Shown here one piece after another: positions 35,252-44,286 of a stretch of DNA of 64,000 bases. The notes below the pieces were generated by a model. That model was not told the origin of the DNA. It saw only the letters and a list, made by a program, of their open reading frames with translations, and did not search any database. Source of the stretch: Neisseria chenwenguii (GTDB lineage: Bacteria; Pseudomonadota; Gammaproteobacteria; Burkholderiales; Neisseriaceae). How positions within the stretch are numbered: the stretch's first letter is position 1; each line of letters begins with the position of its first letter. The stretch lies in contig NZ_CP022278.1 of NCBI RefSeq assembly GCF_002216145.1, positions 62,001-126,000 on the forward strand. Reading direction: 5' to 3'. A program made the position numbers and the translations under genes.

Positions 35252-35662
35252 TTATTTGGTCAGATGTTTCATCAGCATACCGGCGATGTCGTCCAAACCG
35301 AAGCCGTCGGCTTCCTGCGCGTTGCCGTTGGGCGTGGCGCTGTCCACCAGATTCGGCAGAACCTGCGCCAGCAGATCGCCGGCCTGATTGCTGTCCACAC
35401 CGAATTTTTGCGCGATCGAACCGATCACATCACTGCCCAGCGCGTTTTGCAGATCGCTGCCGGACACAGGCATATTGCTTTGCTCGGTCGAAACCCAGCT
35501 GCCCAGCGCATCGCCCAAACCGCCCTGCTGGAGTTTGCCCATCAGGTTACCCAAACCGCCCTGCTGCTGCACCAGATCGCGGGCGATTTCCGCCATCGAA
35601 CCTTGCGCGCCGTTGCCCATTGCCTGCGAAGCGACGTTCAACAATGTATCCATTAATGCCAT
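35252..35662 (-). CDS. YidB-family (DUF937) protein
   Basis: 136 residues from MALMDTLLNVASQAMGN. The family pattern is a Gln/Gly-rich, low-complexity first half (QQQGGLGNLMGKLQQGGLGDAL) and a helical second half (FGVDSNQAGDLLAQVLPNLVD). No enzymatic motif is present and the role is unknown. A longer frame to 35725 lacks conservation and a ribosome site. Confidence 0.82.
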   Translation of the reverse strand: MALMDTLLNVASQAMGNGAQGSMAEIARDLVQQQGGLGNLMGKLQQGGLGDALGSWVSTEQSNMPVSGSDLQNALGSDVIGSIAQKFGVDSNQAGDLLAQVLPNLVDSATPNGNAQEADGFGLDDIAGMLMKHLTK

Positions 35663-35816
35663 GATGATTTCCTTATGATGTGGTGAAAAACAGCCGAAAG
35701 TGTAGCAAAAGCGGCTCCGTTTCATGCGGATTTAACAAAAATAAACATCAGGCCGTCTGAAAATGGAAACAGCACCTGAATTTCAGGCCGGGATTTTTCG
35801 AGCGATACAGCAAGAT

Positions 35817-37640
35817 CTAACTGTCTCCGTCGGCTTGGTTGTCCATCTTATAACGTCCGATCAGCTCCTGAACGGTTTCGTATTCGTACCGGTTTTGCCG
35901 TTTGACTTCGTCTATCAGCGCCTGATTGGTAAACGACGGAATATCGGGATCGTAAAGAACGGCGGCACGTTCCATACCGGTGCGGTTGAGTTTGAAATAC
36001 AGACTGCCGACTTCTTCGACCAGCGCGGCCGGCATGCCGAGCTGCCGCAGGGCGGCTTTGCTGCTGCGCACGGCGGAGTCGAAGGTTTCGCGCACGATTT
36101 CTTCCACACCTTTTTCATACAGCCTGTAAGTATGCATCCGATCGTAAGCGCGTGCGACGATTTTGATGTCCGGATTGATACTTCTGGCAAAACCGATAAT
36201 CTGCAAGGATTTCTCGGGGTCGTCGATGGCGACAATCAGTAGTTCGGCCTTTTCGATGCCCGCGTTGACCAACAACTCGGGGCGGGAAGCGTCGCCGAAG
36301 TAGGTTTTGATGTCCAAGACGTTGCTGAAGCCGCTGACAAGCTCCTCGTCCAAATCGATGATGGTCAGCCGGTAGCCTGCGGCACTCAATACTTGGCGCA
36401 CGATTTGTCCGAAGCGGCCCATGCCGACGAGAATAACGGGATGCTGCTCATCAATTTCATCGGCAGGGCGTTCTTCTTTTCTGACGCTGAGAAATTTGTC
36501 CGCCGCCATCACCAGCAGGGGGTTCAGCGCCATCGACAAGACGATAACCGCCGTCATCTGCGCATTGAATCCGCTGTCGATTACGCCCTGCTGCACGGCC
36601 GCACCATACAGGACAAACGCAAACTCCCCGCCCAAAGCCATCATGGCGGCGCGTTCCAAAGCCTCCTGATGCGACGATTTGGTCAACCGCGCCACCGCGT
36701 AAATGCAGATAAACGCGGCGTCAACCAAAACCAATACGCCGAGCAGGACAGTCTGCCAGTTTTCCCAAACCACCTTTAAATCCAAAGACATACCGACGGC
36801 CAGAAAAAACAGGCCCAACAGCAAGCCGCGGAACGGTTCGACATCGGCTTCAAGCTGGTGCCGGAAGCTCGATTCAGAAAGCAGCACGCCTGCGACGAAA
36901 GCGCCCATCGCCATCGACAACCCGCCCGTTTCCATCAAAAGCGCCGAACCGAGTACTACAAACAGCGCCGCCGCCGTCATGACTTCGCGCGCCTTGAAAC
37001 GTGCCAGCAGGCGGAACAGCGGATTGAGCAGGTACAGTCCGGCAAACACAACGGCCGCCAGACAAAGCAGCGGCGTTCCGACCGCCTGCCACAGCGGTTT
37101 GGTACTTTCCGCCTGATTCGGCGAGAGCATCGGAATCAGCGCCAAAAGCGGCACAATCATCAAATCTTCAAACAGCAATACCGACACCATGCTTTGGCCG
37201 TTTTTACCCGACAGCATATTGCGTTCGCCCAACGCAGACATCACGACCGCCGTCGAAGTCAGCACAAAACCCGCCGCGCCGACCAGCGCCGTTTTCCACG
37301 GATATCCTGCTGCCGTAATGACCGCCGTCAGCGCTGCCAGCGCAACGCCGACCTGCAACGCGCCGACACCGAAAATCTGTTTGCGCAGATGCCAGAGTTG
37401 TGCAGGTTTCATCTCCAAGCCGATGACAAACAGAAAAATGACCACGCCTAATTCCGCGATCTGCAAAACCGCCTGCGTATCGTTAAACAGCCCGGCACCA
37501 AACGGGCCGATGGCGACGCCCGCCACCAAATAGCCCAAAACCGATCCCAGTCCCAGCCGTTTGAAAAGCGGTACGGCGACAACCGCCGCACCCAAAAGGG
37601 CAACCACCTGAATCAGTCCGCCCGCGTGTTCCGCTGCCAT
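35817..37640 (-). CDS. CPA2-family K+/H+ antiporter with TrkA-N domain (KefB/KefC-like)
   Basis: 607 residues. About twelve membrane helices (1 to about 385, with the Na/H exchanger pattern VIFLFVIGLEMKPAQLW) are followed by a RCK/TrkA-N domain that binds NAD(H) (HPVILVGMGRFGQIV, about 405-525). Such systems export K+ and protect against electrophiles or pH change. The glutathione-adduct gating typical of KefC is not certain here. Confidence 0.9.
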   Translation of the reverse strand: MAAEHAGGLIQVVALLGAAVVAVPLFKRLGLGSVLGYLVAGVAIGPFGAGLFNDTQAVLQIAELGVVIFLFVIGLEMKPAQLWHLRKQIFGVGALQVGVALAALTAVITAAGYPWKTALVGAAGFVLTSTAVVMSALGERNMLSGKNGQSMVSVLLFEDLMIVPLLALIPMLSPNQAESTKPLWQAVGTPLLCLAAVVFAGLYLLNPLFRLLARFKAREVMTAAALFVVLGSALLMETGGLSMAMGAFVAGVLLSESSFRHQLEADVEPFRGLLLGLFFLAVGMSLDLKVVWENWQTVLLGVLVLVDAAFICIYAVARLTKSSHQEALERAAMMALGGEFAFVLYGAAVQQGVIDSGFNAQMTAVIVLSMALNPLLVMAADKFLSVRKEERPADEIDEQHPVILVGMGRFGQIVRQVLSAAGYRLTIIDLDEELVSGFSNVLDIKTYFGDASRPELLVNAGIEKAELLIVAIDDPEKSLQIIGFARSINPDIKIVARAYDRMHTYRLYEKGVEEIVRETFDSAVRSSKAALRQLGMPAALVEEVGSLYFKLNRTGMERAAVLYDPDIPSFTNQALIDEVKRQNRYEYETVQELIGRYKMDNQADGDS

Positions 37641-37764
37641 AAGTTTTATCCTTCGCTGAAAAAACGCACATTTTATAGTGAATCAAAATAAGGAATCCAC
37701 CCCGCCGCCGAATGGTTGGAAACCGTCCCGCCAGAACGGCATTTTACGGCACTGTAAAACGCCG

Positions 37765-37770
37765 TATAAT
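37765..37770 (+). promoter_or_regulatory. -10 box of upp
   Basis: Perfect TATAAT 33 bases before the upp ATG, with TTTTAC 17 bases upstream of it as a weak -35. Confidence 0.5.
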
Positions 37771-37803
37771 GGCGGCGTTTACCCCTGACAGCGGAGCATA
37801 AAA

Positions 37804-38430
37804 ATGAACGTTACCATCATCGACCACCCCCTGGTCAAACACAAGCTGACCCTGATGCGCGAAGCGGATTGCAGCACCTACAAATTCCGCACCCTGACCA
37901 CCGAACTCGCCCGCCTGATGGCCTATGAAGCCAGCCGCGATTTCGATACCGAAAAATACATTATCGACGGCTGGTGCGGCAGCATCGAAGGCGACCGCAT
38001 CAAAGGCAAAACCCTGACCGTTGTCCCGATTCTGCGTGCCGGTTTGGGCATGCTCGACGGCGTATTAGACCTGATTCCGACCGCCAAAATCAGTGTCGTC
38101 GGCCTCCAGCGTGACGAAGAAACGCTCAAACCTGTTTCCTATTTTGAAAAATTCGTCGACAGCATGGATCAGCGCCCTGCCCTGATTATCGACCCCATGC
38201 TGGCAACAGGCGGCTCGATGGTTGCCACCATCGACCTCTTGAAATCCAAAGGCTGCACCAACATCAAAGCCCTTGTCCTCGTCGCCGCGCCCGAAGGCGT
38301 GAAGCTCGTCAACGAAGCCCACCCCGACGTCACCATCTACACCGCCGCACTCGACAGCCACCTCAACGAACACGGCTACATCATCCCCGGCTTGGGCGAT
38401 GCGGGCGATAAGATTTTCGGCACACGCTGA
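37804..38430 (+). CDS. upp: Uracil phosphoribosyltransferase
   Basis: 208 residues, the normal Upp length. It converts uracil and PRPP to UMP in pyrimidine salvage. The PRPP loop is [17 protein letters not shown] and the uracil site is near the C-terminal [16 protein letters not shown]. Confidence 0.97.
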   Translation: MNVTIIDHPLVKHKLTLMREADCSTYKFRTLTTELARLMAYEASRDFDTEKYIIDGWCGSIEGDRIKGKTLTVVPILRAGLGMLDGVLDLIPTAKISVVGLQRDEETLKPVSYFEKFVDSMDQRPALIIDPMLATGGSMVATIDLLKSKGCTNIKALVLVAAPEGVKLVNEAHPDVTIYTAALDSHLNEHGYIIPGLGDAGDKIFGTR

Positions 38431-38462
38431 TTGCGCTGCCTAAGCGCTTGTTATGACATTGA

Positions 38463-38539
38463 AGGCCGTCTGAATATCTTAGAATTTGGTAAGCACAGCA
38501 AACTACTGCGCCTGCCCACCGGATTTTCAGACGGCCTTT
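38463..38539 (+). terminator. Widely spaced DUS pair after upp
   Basis: AAGGCCGTCTGAAT and TTTTCAGACGGCCTTT about 46 bases apart; a weaker hairpin. Confidence 0.4.
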
Positions 38540-38570
38540 ATTCGATTTTTCCCAACCTGAAGGACACATT

Positions 38571-38888
38571 ATGAGTTTTCAAGACAGCCTCGCCGCCATG
38601 CCCGCCATCGACCATTTGAGCGGTCTTGACGTCAGCGATGCCGAGGGCAACGTACTCCGCCACATCCCCGCCGCGCCGGGAAAGCTCGGCTCGCTCAAAC
38701 TCTACAACGCGCTGGCACAGGAATTCGACGGCAAACTCAATGCTGCCGCAGCCGAGCGCGGTTTGCAGCTTTTTGCCGAACACGTTGCCGATGCCGAAGC
38801 CAACCCGGGCAAACATCCGAATATCGATTTGCTGTTTAAAGTCAAAGCGGAAAACAGCGTTTTGCTGTTGAAACCTTTGCAGGCGTAA
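38571..38888 (+). CDS. DUF2322-family protein
   Basis: 105 residues, soluble. The sequence (LSGLDVSDAEGNVLRHIPAAPG, KLGSLKLYNAL, HPNIDLLFKV) has the small, acidic character of the DUF2322 family, common in Neisseria and other beta- and gammaproteobacteria. It has no known function and no catalytic motif. A strong terminator follows. Confidence 0.72.
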   Translation: MSFQDSLAAMPAIDHLSGLDVSDAEGNVLRHIPAAPGKLGSLKLYNALAQEFDGKLNAAAAERGLQLFAEHVADAEANPGKHPNIDLLFKVKAENSVLLLKPLQA

Positions 38889-38899
38889 GCAGGAAGTTG

Positions 38900-38946
38900 A
38901 AACGACGACAGTCCGTCTGAAATTTTCAGACGGACTGTCGTCGTTT
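38900..38946 (+). terminator. 23-base-arm terminator with altered DUS
   Basis: Perfect arms AAACGACGACAGTCCGTCTG-AAA around a single T. The DUS core is changed to GTCCGTCTGAA, with matching change in the other arm. Confidence 0.85.
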
Positions 38947-38977
38947 TCATCGGGTACGTTCTGCATATCAGCCGTAG

Positions 38978-39040
38978 GTCGGATTCTTGAATCCGACAGA
39001 TTGTTCCCTCCTCTCATCAATGTCGGATACAGGTATCCGA
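38978..39040. repeat. Dispersed palindromic repeat, copy 3
   Basis: GTCGGATTCTTGAATCCGAC (38978-38997) followed by TCGGATAC-AG-GTATCCGA (39023-39040), the fullest copy of the two-hairpin family. Confidence 0.8.
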
Positions 39041-39061
39041 TCTACCGGACTCTGGATCTTG

Positions 39062-39071
39062 CCCCCCCCCC
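39062..39071. repeat. Homopolymeric C10 tract
   Basis: Ten C residues, 17 bases beyond the stop codon of the M16 peptidase gene (G10 on the coding strand). Confidence 0.9.
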
Positions 39072-39087
39072 GCAAATTCCCGCCCCA

Positions 39088-41760
39088 TTATTCCCCTGCC
39101 CCTTCCGGCATCACCGCCAACACCTGTTCATTCTGCGCCGACCATAATAATTTTGCCGTTTCGCGCAGGCTGCTGCGGCTGAATTCGGGAACGCTGAGGC
39201 CGTCTGAATTTCCCATCGCCGCCATGTAGTCGAGCATGGCGTCGGGGCTGCGTTTGCGGCGTTCGGCAAGGTTTTCGGCGAGTTTGCGCATGGCGGCGGC
39301 CTGGCTGAAACCGATACTGTCTGGCAGGTTGTGCAACACTTTTTGCGCGGCCTGCCATGCGCTTTGCGCTTCGTTGGCGGCGGTGTTGAACGTCAGCGTG
39401 GTTTCGATGCGTTTTTGGCTGAAATTGGGCACGGCCTCGAATTTGACGCTGTACACGCTTTGGTTGCGGCTGCGCAGTTCTTCTTTCAGGCGGGCGTTGG
39501 CGAAATGGTTGAGCAGCCTGATTTCCGACAAAGTCGCGGCGTTGGGGGCGTCAAGCGGCTGCCATGAAACGGCTTGGATTTCTGCGCCATCGGTGCGCCC
39601 TGCGGCGGCCTGCTGCCAGTGGCGGCCTGTTTGCAGCGGCTGGACGGACGTTGCGGCGGTTTGGCGGGGAATGGAAGCCAGATATTGCAGCACAGCCTGT
39701 TTGACGGTTTCAGACGGCAGGCTGCTGACGAAATAATAGTCGGTTGGCGCGGCGGCAAGCTGCTGCCATTGGCGCTTGAGCGCGGCTTCGTCAATGGCGG
39801 CAAACGGATTTTCAGACGGCATCAGGCTGCGGCCGTAGCGCATTTCTTCCTGCATTTGGCGCAACTTGGCTGCTTTGGTGTTTTGCGCCACTTTAAACGC
39901 GGCCTCTTCGCGCTTGGCAGCCTGCCCTAGGCCGCCGAAACCGGGCGCGGTCTGGTATTGGCGGTAAAGCTGCAACAGCGGCTGCAACGCACCCTCCAGC
40001 GCCTGCGCATCGGTGGTTTGATGATAACCGTCGAGGCGCAGGCTGTATTTGGCGATGCCGGCCTGCTGTTTCCATTGGTTGAACGCAGTCCGGCTCATGC
40101 CTTGCGGCGCGGCACGGGAAACGACGTCGGCGGAGAGGCGGTTGTAGCGGACGTTGCCCGAACCACCGAACCAGCCGCTGCGCGAGACAGCTTTGAAATG
40201 GATTTTCCTGCCCGCCGCATCCAAGCGCCTGATGGTAGCGGTGTCGCCGTTACCCAAACGCAGATAGAGCGTATCGGTGGCGGCATCGCGGCGTTCGGCG
40301 GTGATTTTGCCCGCCGGCGATTCGGCAAACTCTGGCGCAGCACGGCTTGTGTCTGCGGTGTTTTCAGACGGCCTTTTGACAGCTTCGTCGAGTTTCGACA
40401 AAGCCGGCAGGCCGATTTTTTCAGCGGCGGCGGGCTGCACCTGAATCATTTTGTCGGGCGCGTTGAACCAGTCGGCAATGCGCTGATTTACGGCTTTGGC
40501 GTTGATGCGGTAGAGCTGGCTGCGGTCGGCGGTGCGGATGTCGGCGGTCGGCAGCGGCAGGCCGGCCAACAGCGTGTCGTCGGCCATACCGACGATTTTA
40601 TCGAGGTTGTCGGGCAGCGCGGCGGCTTGCGGCAGCAGATTGCTGTGCACCGCTTTGCGGTATTCCGCCAGCTCTTCGTTGGTGGCGGGATTATCGAGGA
40701 TGTCTTGGCGTAGGCTGCGCAACACTTCCAGCATCTCCGCCTGCTGTTCGGGCGCGGTTTCGGAATGCAGAACCAGCGCGCCGGTATTGCGCCCCAGCGT
40801 ATCCATTTTCAATTCCACCGCCTGCCCCGAGCGACCGATACGGCGGTTGACGATATAAGCGGCGAAATTGTCCAAAAGCCGTTGGTAGGATTGTTCCTCA
40901 TACGCCTGCGCGGGCTGCTTGCGGAAGCGGAACACCAGCGAAAGTTTGCTGTCGGTATTGTCTTGGTCGCGGATTTCGCCGACGTGCCAGCCGTTTTGCA
41001 AAACCGGTTCGTATTCCTCCGCCTTGCGCGTGGCCAATTCTTTCGCCGGCAGGCTGCCGAAAATCTGCTGCACCTCGGCGACGGTTCGGTCTATGCTGAC
41101 ATCACCCGCCACCACCAAAACCGCGTTATTGCCCGCATACCAACGTTTGTGGAAATCCGACGCTGTTTTCATGCTCGCGCCCTGAATCGCCTCCAGCCGC
41201 CCGATGGGCGCATAACGCCCCTGCCGCGCGCCTTTGTAGGTCAGCTCGTGGCGGCGGCGGTTGAGGCGGTTTTGCAGCGTCTGCTGCTGGCGCCATTCGC
41301 TCAATACCACCTGTTTTTCCTTCGCCCAGTCGCCCTCGGCAAACGCTTTGGGCTCGAGAATCTGCCGGTAAACCTGCAACACCTCGCCAAGCTGCTTCAC
41401 GCCCCGCGGCGGCGTGAGCATATAACGCGTGTCGTTATAGGTTGTGCGCGCGTTGAAATGCCCGCCCATCACCCAGCCGCCGCGCATCAGCTGTTTCGAC
41501 AAGCCCTCGGGATTTTGCGGCGACGGTTGGAACACCATATGCTCGGTGATGTGCGCAATGCCCTCCTCGCCCGCGTTTTCATCGGCCGCGCCCACGCCGA
41601 CGTTTAAGCGCGTCACCAGTTTTTTGCCTGCGGAAGGAACTTTGAAAATGTGGTAGGAAAAGCCGTTGGCGAGCCTGCCCGTGGCGTAAACCGTTTCGGC
41701 GGCATAGGCGGGGGCAGAGAAAGAGAAGGAAAGAAGAAGCGCGAGCGCGGCAGGTTTCAT
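39088..41760 (-). CDS. M16-family zinc metallopeptidase (pitrilysin-like), exported
   Basis: 890 residues with a signal peptide (MKPAALALLLSFSFSAPAYA). The inverted zinc motif HxxEH is in GIAHITEHMVFQ (about 70), with the downstream Glu region typical of M16. Two M16 halves of about 400 residues each can be seen, only the first with the metal motif, as in PqqL-type enzymes. It probably degrades peptides in the periplasm. DUS-encoded RPSEN and MPSENPFA stretches occur in loops. Confidence 0.9.
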   Translation of the reverse strand: MKPAALALLLSFSFSAPAYAAETVYATGRLANGFSYHIFKVPSAGKKLVTRLNVGVGAADENAGEEGIAHITEHMVFQPSPQNPEGLSKQLMRGGWVMGGHFNARTTYNDTRYMLTPPRGVKQLGEVLQVYRQILEPKAFAEGDWAKEKQVVLSEWRQQQTLQNRLNRRRHELTYKGARQGRYAPIGRLEAIQGASMKTASDFHKRWYAGNNAVLVVAGDVSIDRTVAEVQQIFGSLPAKELATRKAEEYEPVLQNGWHVGEIRDQDNTDSKLSLVFRFRKQPAQAYEEQSYQRLLDNFAAYIVNRRIGRSGQAVELKMDTLGRNTGALVLHSETAPEQQAEMLEVLRSLRQDILDNPATNEELAEYRKAVHSNLLPQAAALPDNLDKIVGMADDTLLAGLPLPTADIRTADRSQLYRINAKAVNQRIADWFNAPDKMIQVQPAAAEKIGLPALSKLDEAVKRPSENTADTSRAAPEFAESPAGKITAERRDAATDTLYLRLGNGDTATIRRLDAAGRKIHFKAVSRSGWFGGSGNVRYNRLSADVVSRAAPQGMSRTAFNQWKQQAGIAKYSLRLDGYHQTTDAQALEGALQPLLQLYRQYQTAPGFGGLGQAAKREEAAFKVAQNTKAAKLRQMQEEMRYGRSLMPSENPFAAIDEAALKRQWQQLAAAPTDYYFVSSLPSETVKQAVLQYLASIPRQTAATSVQPLQTGRHWQQAAAGRTDGAEIQAVSWQPLDAPNAATLSEIRLLNHFANARLKEELRSRNQSVYSVKFEAVPNFSQKRIETTLTFNTAANEAQSAWQAAQKVLHNLPDSIGFSQAAAMRKLAENLAERRKRSPDAMLDYMAAMGNSDGLSVPEFSRSSLRETAKLLWSAQNEQVLAVMPEGAGE

Positions 41761-41861
41761 GGCGTTTTCCGAATCAGGCCGTCTGAAAACGGCCGTTTGA
41801 ATTATGCCGTCATTATGCCTTTATTTTGACAGCATGAAAACTGCCGGCTGAGATTTTAAAC

Positions 41862-42007
41862 GATAGTGGAATAAAATAAGAAAGATACAAGGCGGCAAGG
41901 CGCAGACAGTACGGGTAGTACGGGACAGATGAATTTGACACTTCAGCGCCTTAGTGAATCGTCCCCTTTGAGCCCGGCCGCAGCCAACGAAGTTTTATTT
42001 CACTATA
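41862..42007. mobile_element. Correia-like (CREE) miniature element
   Basis: 146 bases bounded by GATAGTGGAATAAAAT and, inverted, ATTTTATTTCACTATA-type ends. The interior has the Correia-like ACAAGGCGGCAAGGCGCAGA and CAGTACGGGTAGTACGG. It carries no gene. Its right end overlaps the 3' end of the broken acetyltransferase gene. Confidence 0.8.
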
Positions 42008-42451
42008 CTGTTTTTTCAGACGGCACCAACGCCATATCAATATGCGGAATGCCGTCTTCCAAATATTCGCCCGACACCGCCGCAAACCCCAGAGAAGCGT
42101 AAAAATCGCGCAGATAAAGCGTGCCTGAAGCAAAACGGGCCAACCCTTATATTCCGCGCGCGCAAATTCCAGCGCGCGCCGCATCAAATCCCTGCCCGAA
42201 CCGCCGCCCCGCGCCGTTTGCGCAACCAAAACGCGGCCGACTCTGACCGCGCCGTTTTCGGGAATAATGCGGCAGCAAGCGGCAATCCTCCCGCCCGATT
42301 CGGCGAAAAAATGCCGTGCGTTCAAATCCTTATCGTCAACTTCGGGATAAGCGCAGTTTTGCTCGACCACAAACACCGCCATGCGCGCTTTATAGATTTC
42401 AAAAAGTTCGCACACGCTCAGCGAGTCGAACGGTTTGTTGTGCCAATTCAC
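42003..42451 (-). pseudogene. ElaA-like GNAT acetyltransferase, frameshifted
   Basis: The first frame gives a normal ElaA-type start (MNWHNKPFDSLSVCELFEIY, then VGRVLVAQTARGGGSGRDLM, the acetyl-CoA loop). Near 42121-42131 the frame breaks after WPVLLQA. The rest of the family sequence continues in another frame: TLYLRDFYASLGFAAVSGEY, then LEDGIPHIDMALV to a TAG at 42003-42005. That TAG lies in the end repeat of the Correia-like element. In the broken frame the protein would run on into the element. It would lack the C-terminal acetyl-CoA fold and is probably inactive. Confidence 0.85.
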
Positions 42452-42508
42452 TTTTTTGCTCCTTGAGGCCGTCTGAAAAAAACGGGGCTGCGCGCAAACC
42501 CGTTTCCC

Positions 42509-43258
42509 TCAACCCAAAATTTCCAAAATCCCGCGCAAATCGTCCGCCCCGATTTGTCCGGGTGCTGATGCCTTGCCGACTGCACCGAAGGTCATTACCG
42601 AGCCGAAAGTCTGTCCTGCCAGACGGCTGATGACACCGAGTTTGCCCATAGACATGGTCACAATCGGCTGTGAGGCCGTCTGAAAAACTTCCTGCGTCGC
42701 ATCTAAAAGTGTAACTACGTCCGCTGCCGACTGCGGCATAACAGCGATTTTGCAGATATCTGCGCCCAGCGCTTCCATTTTTTTCAGACGGCCTGTGATT
42801 TCCGCTTTCGGCGGCGTTTTATCGAAATCATGGTTGCAGAGCAAAGCCGCGATGCCTTTGGCTCTCGCCGCTTTCACCGCCGCGCCGACGGCTTCGTCGC
42901 CTGCAAAAAGTTCGATGTCGATGATGTCGGCCAAACCCGATTCGATCACGCGGTTGACCAACGCAAAATAATAGTCGTCGCCACACGGGCAGGCGCCTCC
43001 CTCGGCTGCGCGGCGGAAGGTAAACAAAAGCGGCGTACCAGGCAGCGCGGCGCGCACGGCAGCGGTTTGCGCCAACACATAATCCGCGTCGGCGGCCTGT
43101 TTCAAAAAGTCGGCGCGAAACTCGACAATATCGAAACCGACGCCCTGCAAAGCGGCCACTGCCTGCATCAGGCCGTCTGCATCTTCCGCCACCAGCGGCA
43201 CGGCGATTTTCGGGAGGCCGGCGCCCAATTCGATGTTGCGGATTGTGACTGTATTCAC
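42509..43258 (-). CDS. aroD: 3-dehydroquinate dehydratase, type I
   Basis: 249 residues, the type I size. It dehydrates 3-dehydroquinate in the shikimate pathway through a lysine Schiff base. The catalytic His is in LLCNHDFDKTP and the Lys in ICKIAVMPQ. The C-terminal SMGKLGVISRLAGQTFGSVM region closes the barrel. Confidence 0.95.
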   Translation of the reverse strand: MNTVTIRNIELGAGLPKIAVPLVAEDADGLMQAVAALQGVGFDIVEFRADFLKQAADADYVLAQTAAVRAALPGTPLLFTFRRAAEGGACPCGDDYYFALVNRVIESGLADIIDIELFAGDEAVGAAVKAARAKGIAALLCNHDFDKTPPKAEITGRLKKMEALGADICKIAVMPQSAADVVTLLDATQEVFQTASQPIVTMSMGKLGVISRLAGQTFGSVMTFGAVGKASAPGQIGADDLRGILEILG

Positions 43259-43332
43259 AGATTCTCCTTCGTACTAAAATATTCCGCGGAACACTTTATA
43301 CGCAAACCACTGCAACTTCAAGAACAGAAAAA

Positions 43333-44028
43333 ATGTACAGCCAACACTCCGAAGCACACTTCAGCAACCGCGGCAACTGGCTGCGCGCGGGCGTTTTGGG
43401 TGCAAACGACGGTCTGATTTCCACCGCCGCGCTTTTGATGGGCATGGCCGCCGCCAAACCCGATTTCGAGACCCTGCTGCTCACGGGCGTTTCCGCGCTA
43501 GCCGGCGGCGCCGTGTCGATGGCGGCGGGCGAATATGTCTCCGTGTCCAGCCAGACCGACACCGAAAAAGCCGACCTCGAAAAAGAAAAACGCGAGCTGG
43601 CCAAAAATCCCGAAGCCGAATTGGACGAACTCACCACCATCTACACCATGCGCGGCCTGCCGCAGGATTTGGCGCGCCAAGTCGCCGTCGCCCTGCACAA
43701 ACACGACGCGCTCGCCGCCCACGCCCAAGACGAAATCGGCATCACCCACGCCAACGCCGCCAACCCGTTGCAGGCCGCGATGGCTTCCGCCGCCTCGTTT
43801 GTCGTCGGCGCCGTTTTGCCACTGGCCGTTTCCCTGCTGATGCCGTCTGAAAATCTGATTGCCGGACTTGCCGTGCTTACACTTGCAGGCTTGGCCGCAC
43901 TGGGCTGGTTTTCCGCCAAACTCGGCGGTGCCAGACCTTTGCGCGCTGTCGCCCGCGTCGTGATTTGGGGTGCGGTCGCACTGGGGGTAACGGGTATCAT
44001 CGGCCATGTCATCGGCGTGGCGGTTTAG
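43333..44028 (+). CDS. VIT1/CCC1-family iron/manganese transporter
   Basis: 231 residues with about five membrane helices. The N-terminal helix pair (LRAGVLGANDGLISTAALLM, GGAVSMAAGEYVSV) is typical of the VIT family, as is a charged metal-binding cytoplasmic stretch (about 70-135) in the middle. These proteins move Fe2+ or Mn2+ out of the cytoplasm. Confidence 0.88.
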   Translation: MYSQHSEAHFSNRGNWLRAGVLGANDGLISTAALLMGMAAAKPDFETLLLTGVSALAGGAVSMAAGEYVSVSSQTDTEKADLEKEKRELAKNPEAELDELTTIYTMRGLPQDLARQVAVALHKHDALAAHAQDEIGITHANAANPLQAAMASAASFVVGAVLPLAVSLLMPSENLIAGLAVLTLAGLAALGWFSAKLGGARPLRAVARVVIWGAVALGVTGIIGHVIGVAV

Positions 44029-44139
44029 CAGGGTATTAAACGGTAAACCGGTTTGAAACCCGAAAGCCTGAGACCTTTGCAAAAATCAGAAATATCTGCC
44101 TAAAGGCCGTCTGAAATGGTTGACTCCTCAATCGACGTC

Positions 44140-44159
44140 ATTCCCGCGCAGGCGGTAAT
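44140..44159. repeat. Degenerate dRS3 repeat
   Basis: ATTCCC-N8-GGTAAT, one base off the dRS3 consensus, in the 258-base gap after the VIT gene. Confidence 0.65.
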
Positions 44160-44236
44160 CCACGTTTGATTTTCCGAACATAAAAGTTTCAGACGGCCAT
44201 TATTATTTTTGCAACGGTCTCAGCCTGTTTCCATAC

Positions 44237-44271
44237 AAAATGCCGTCTGAAAATATTTTCAGACGGCATTT
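44237..44271. terminator. AT-dialect DUS-pair terminator
   Basis: AAAATGCCGTCTGAAAAT and complement, near the end of the DUF815 gene. Confidence 0.75.
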
Positions 44272-44286
44272 CATTGACCACCCCCG

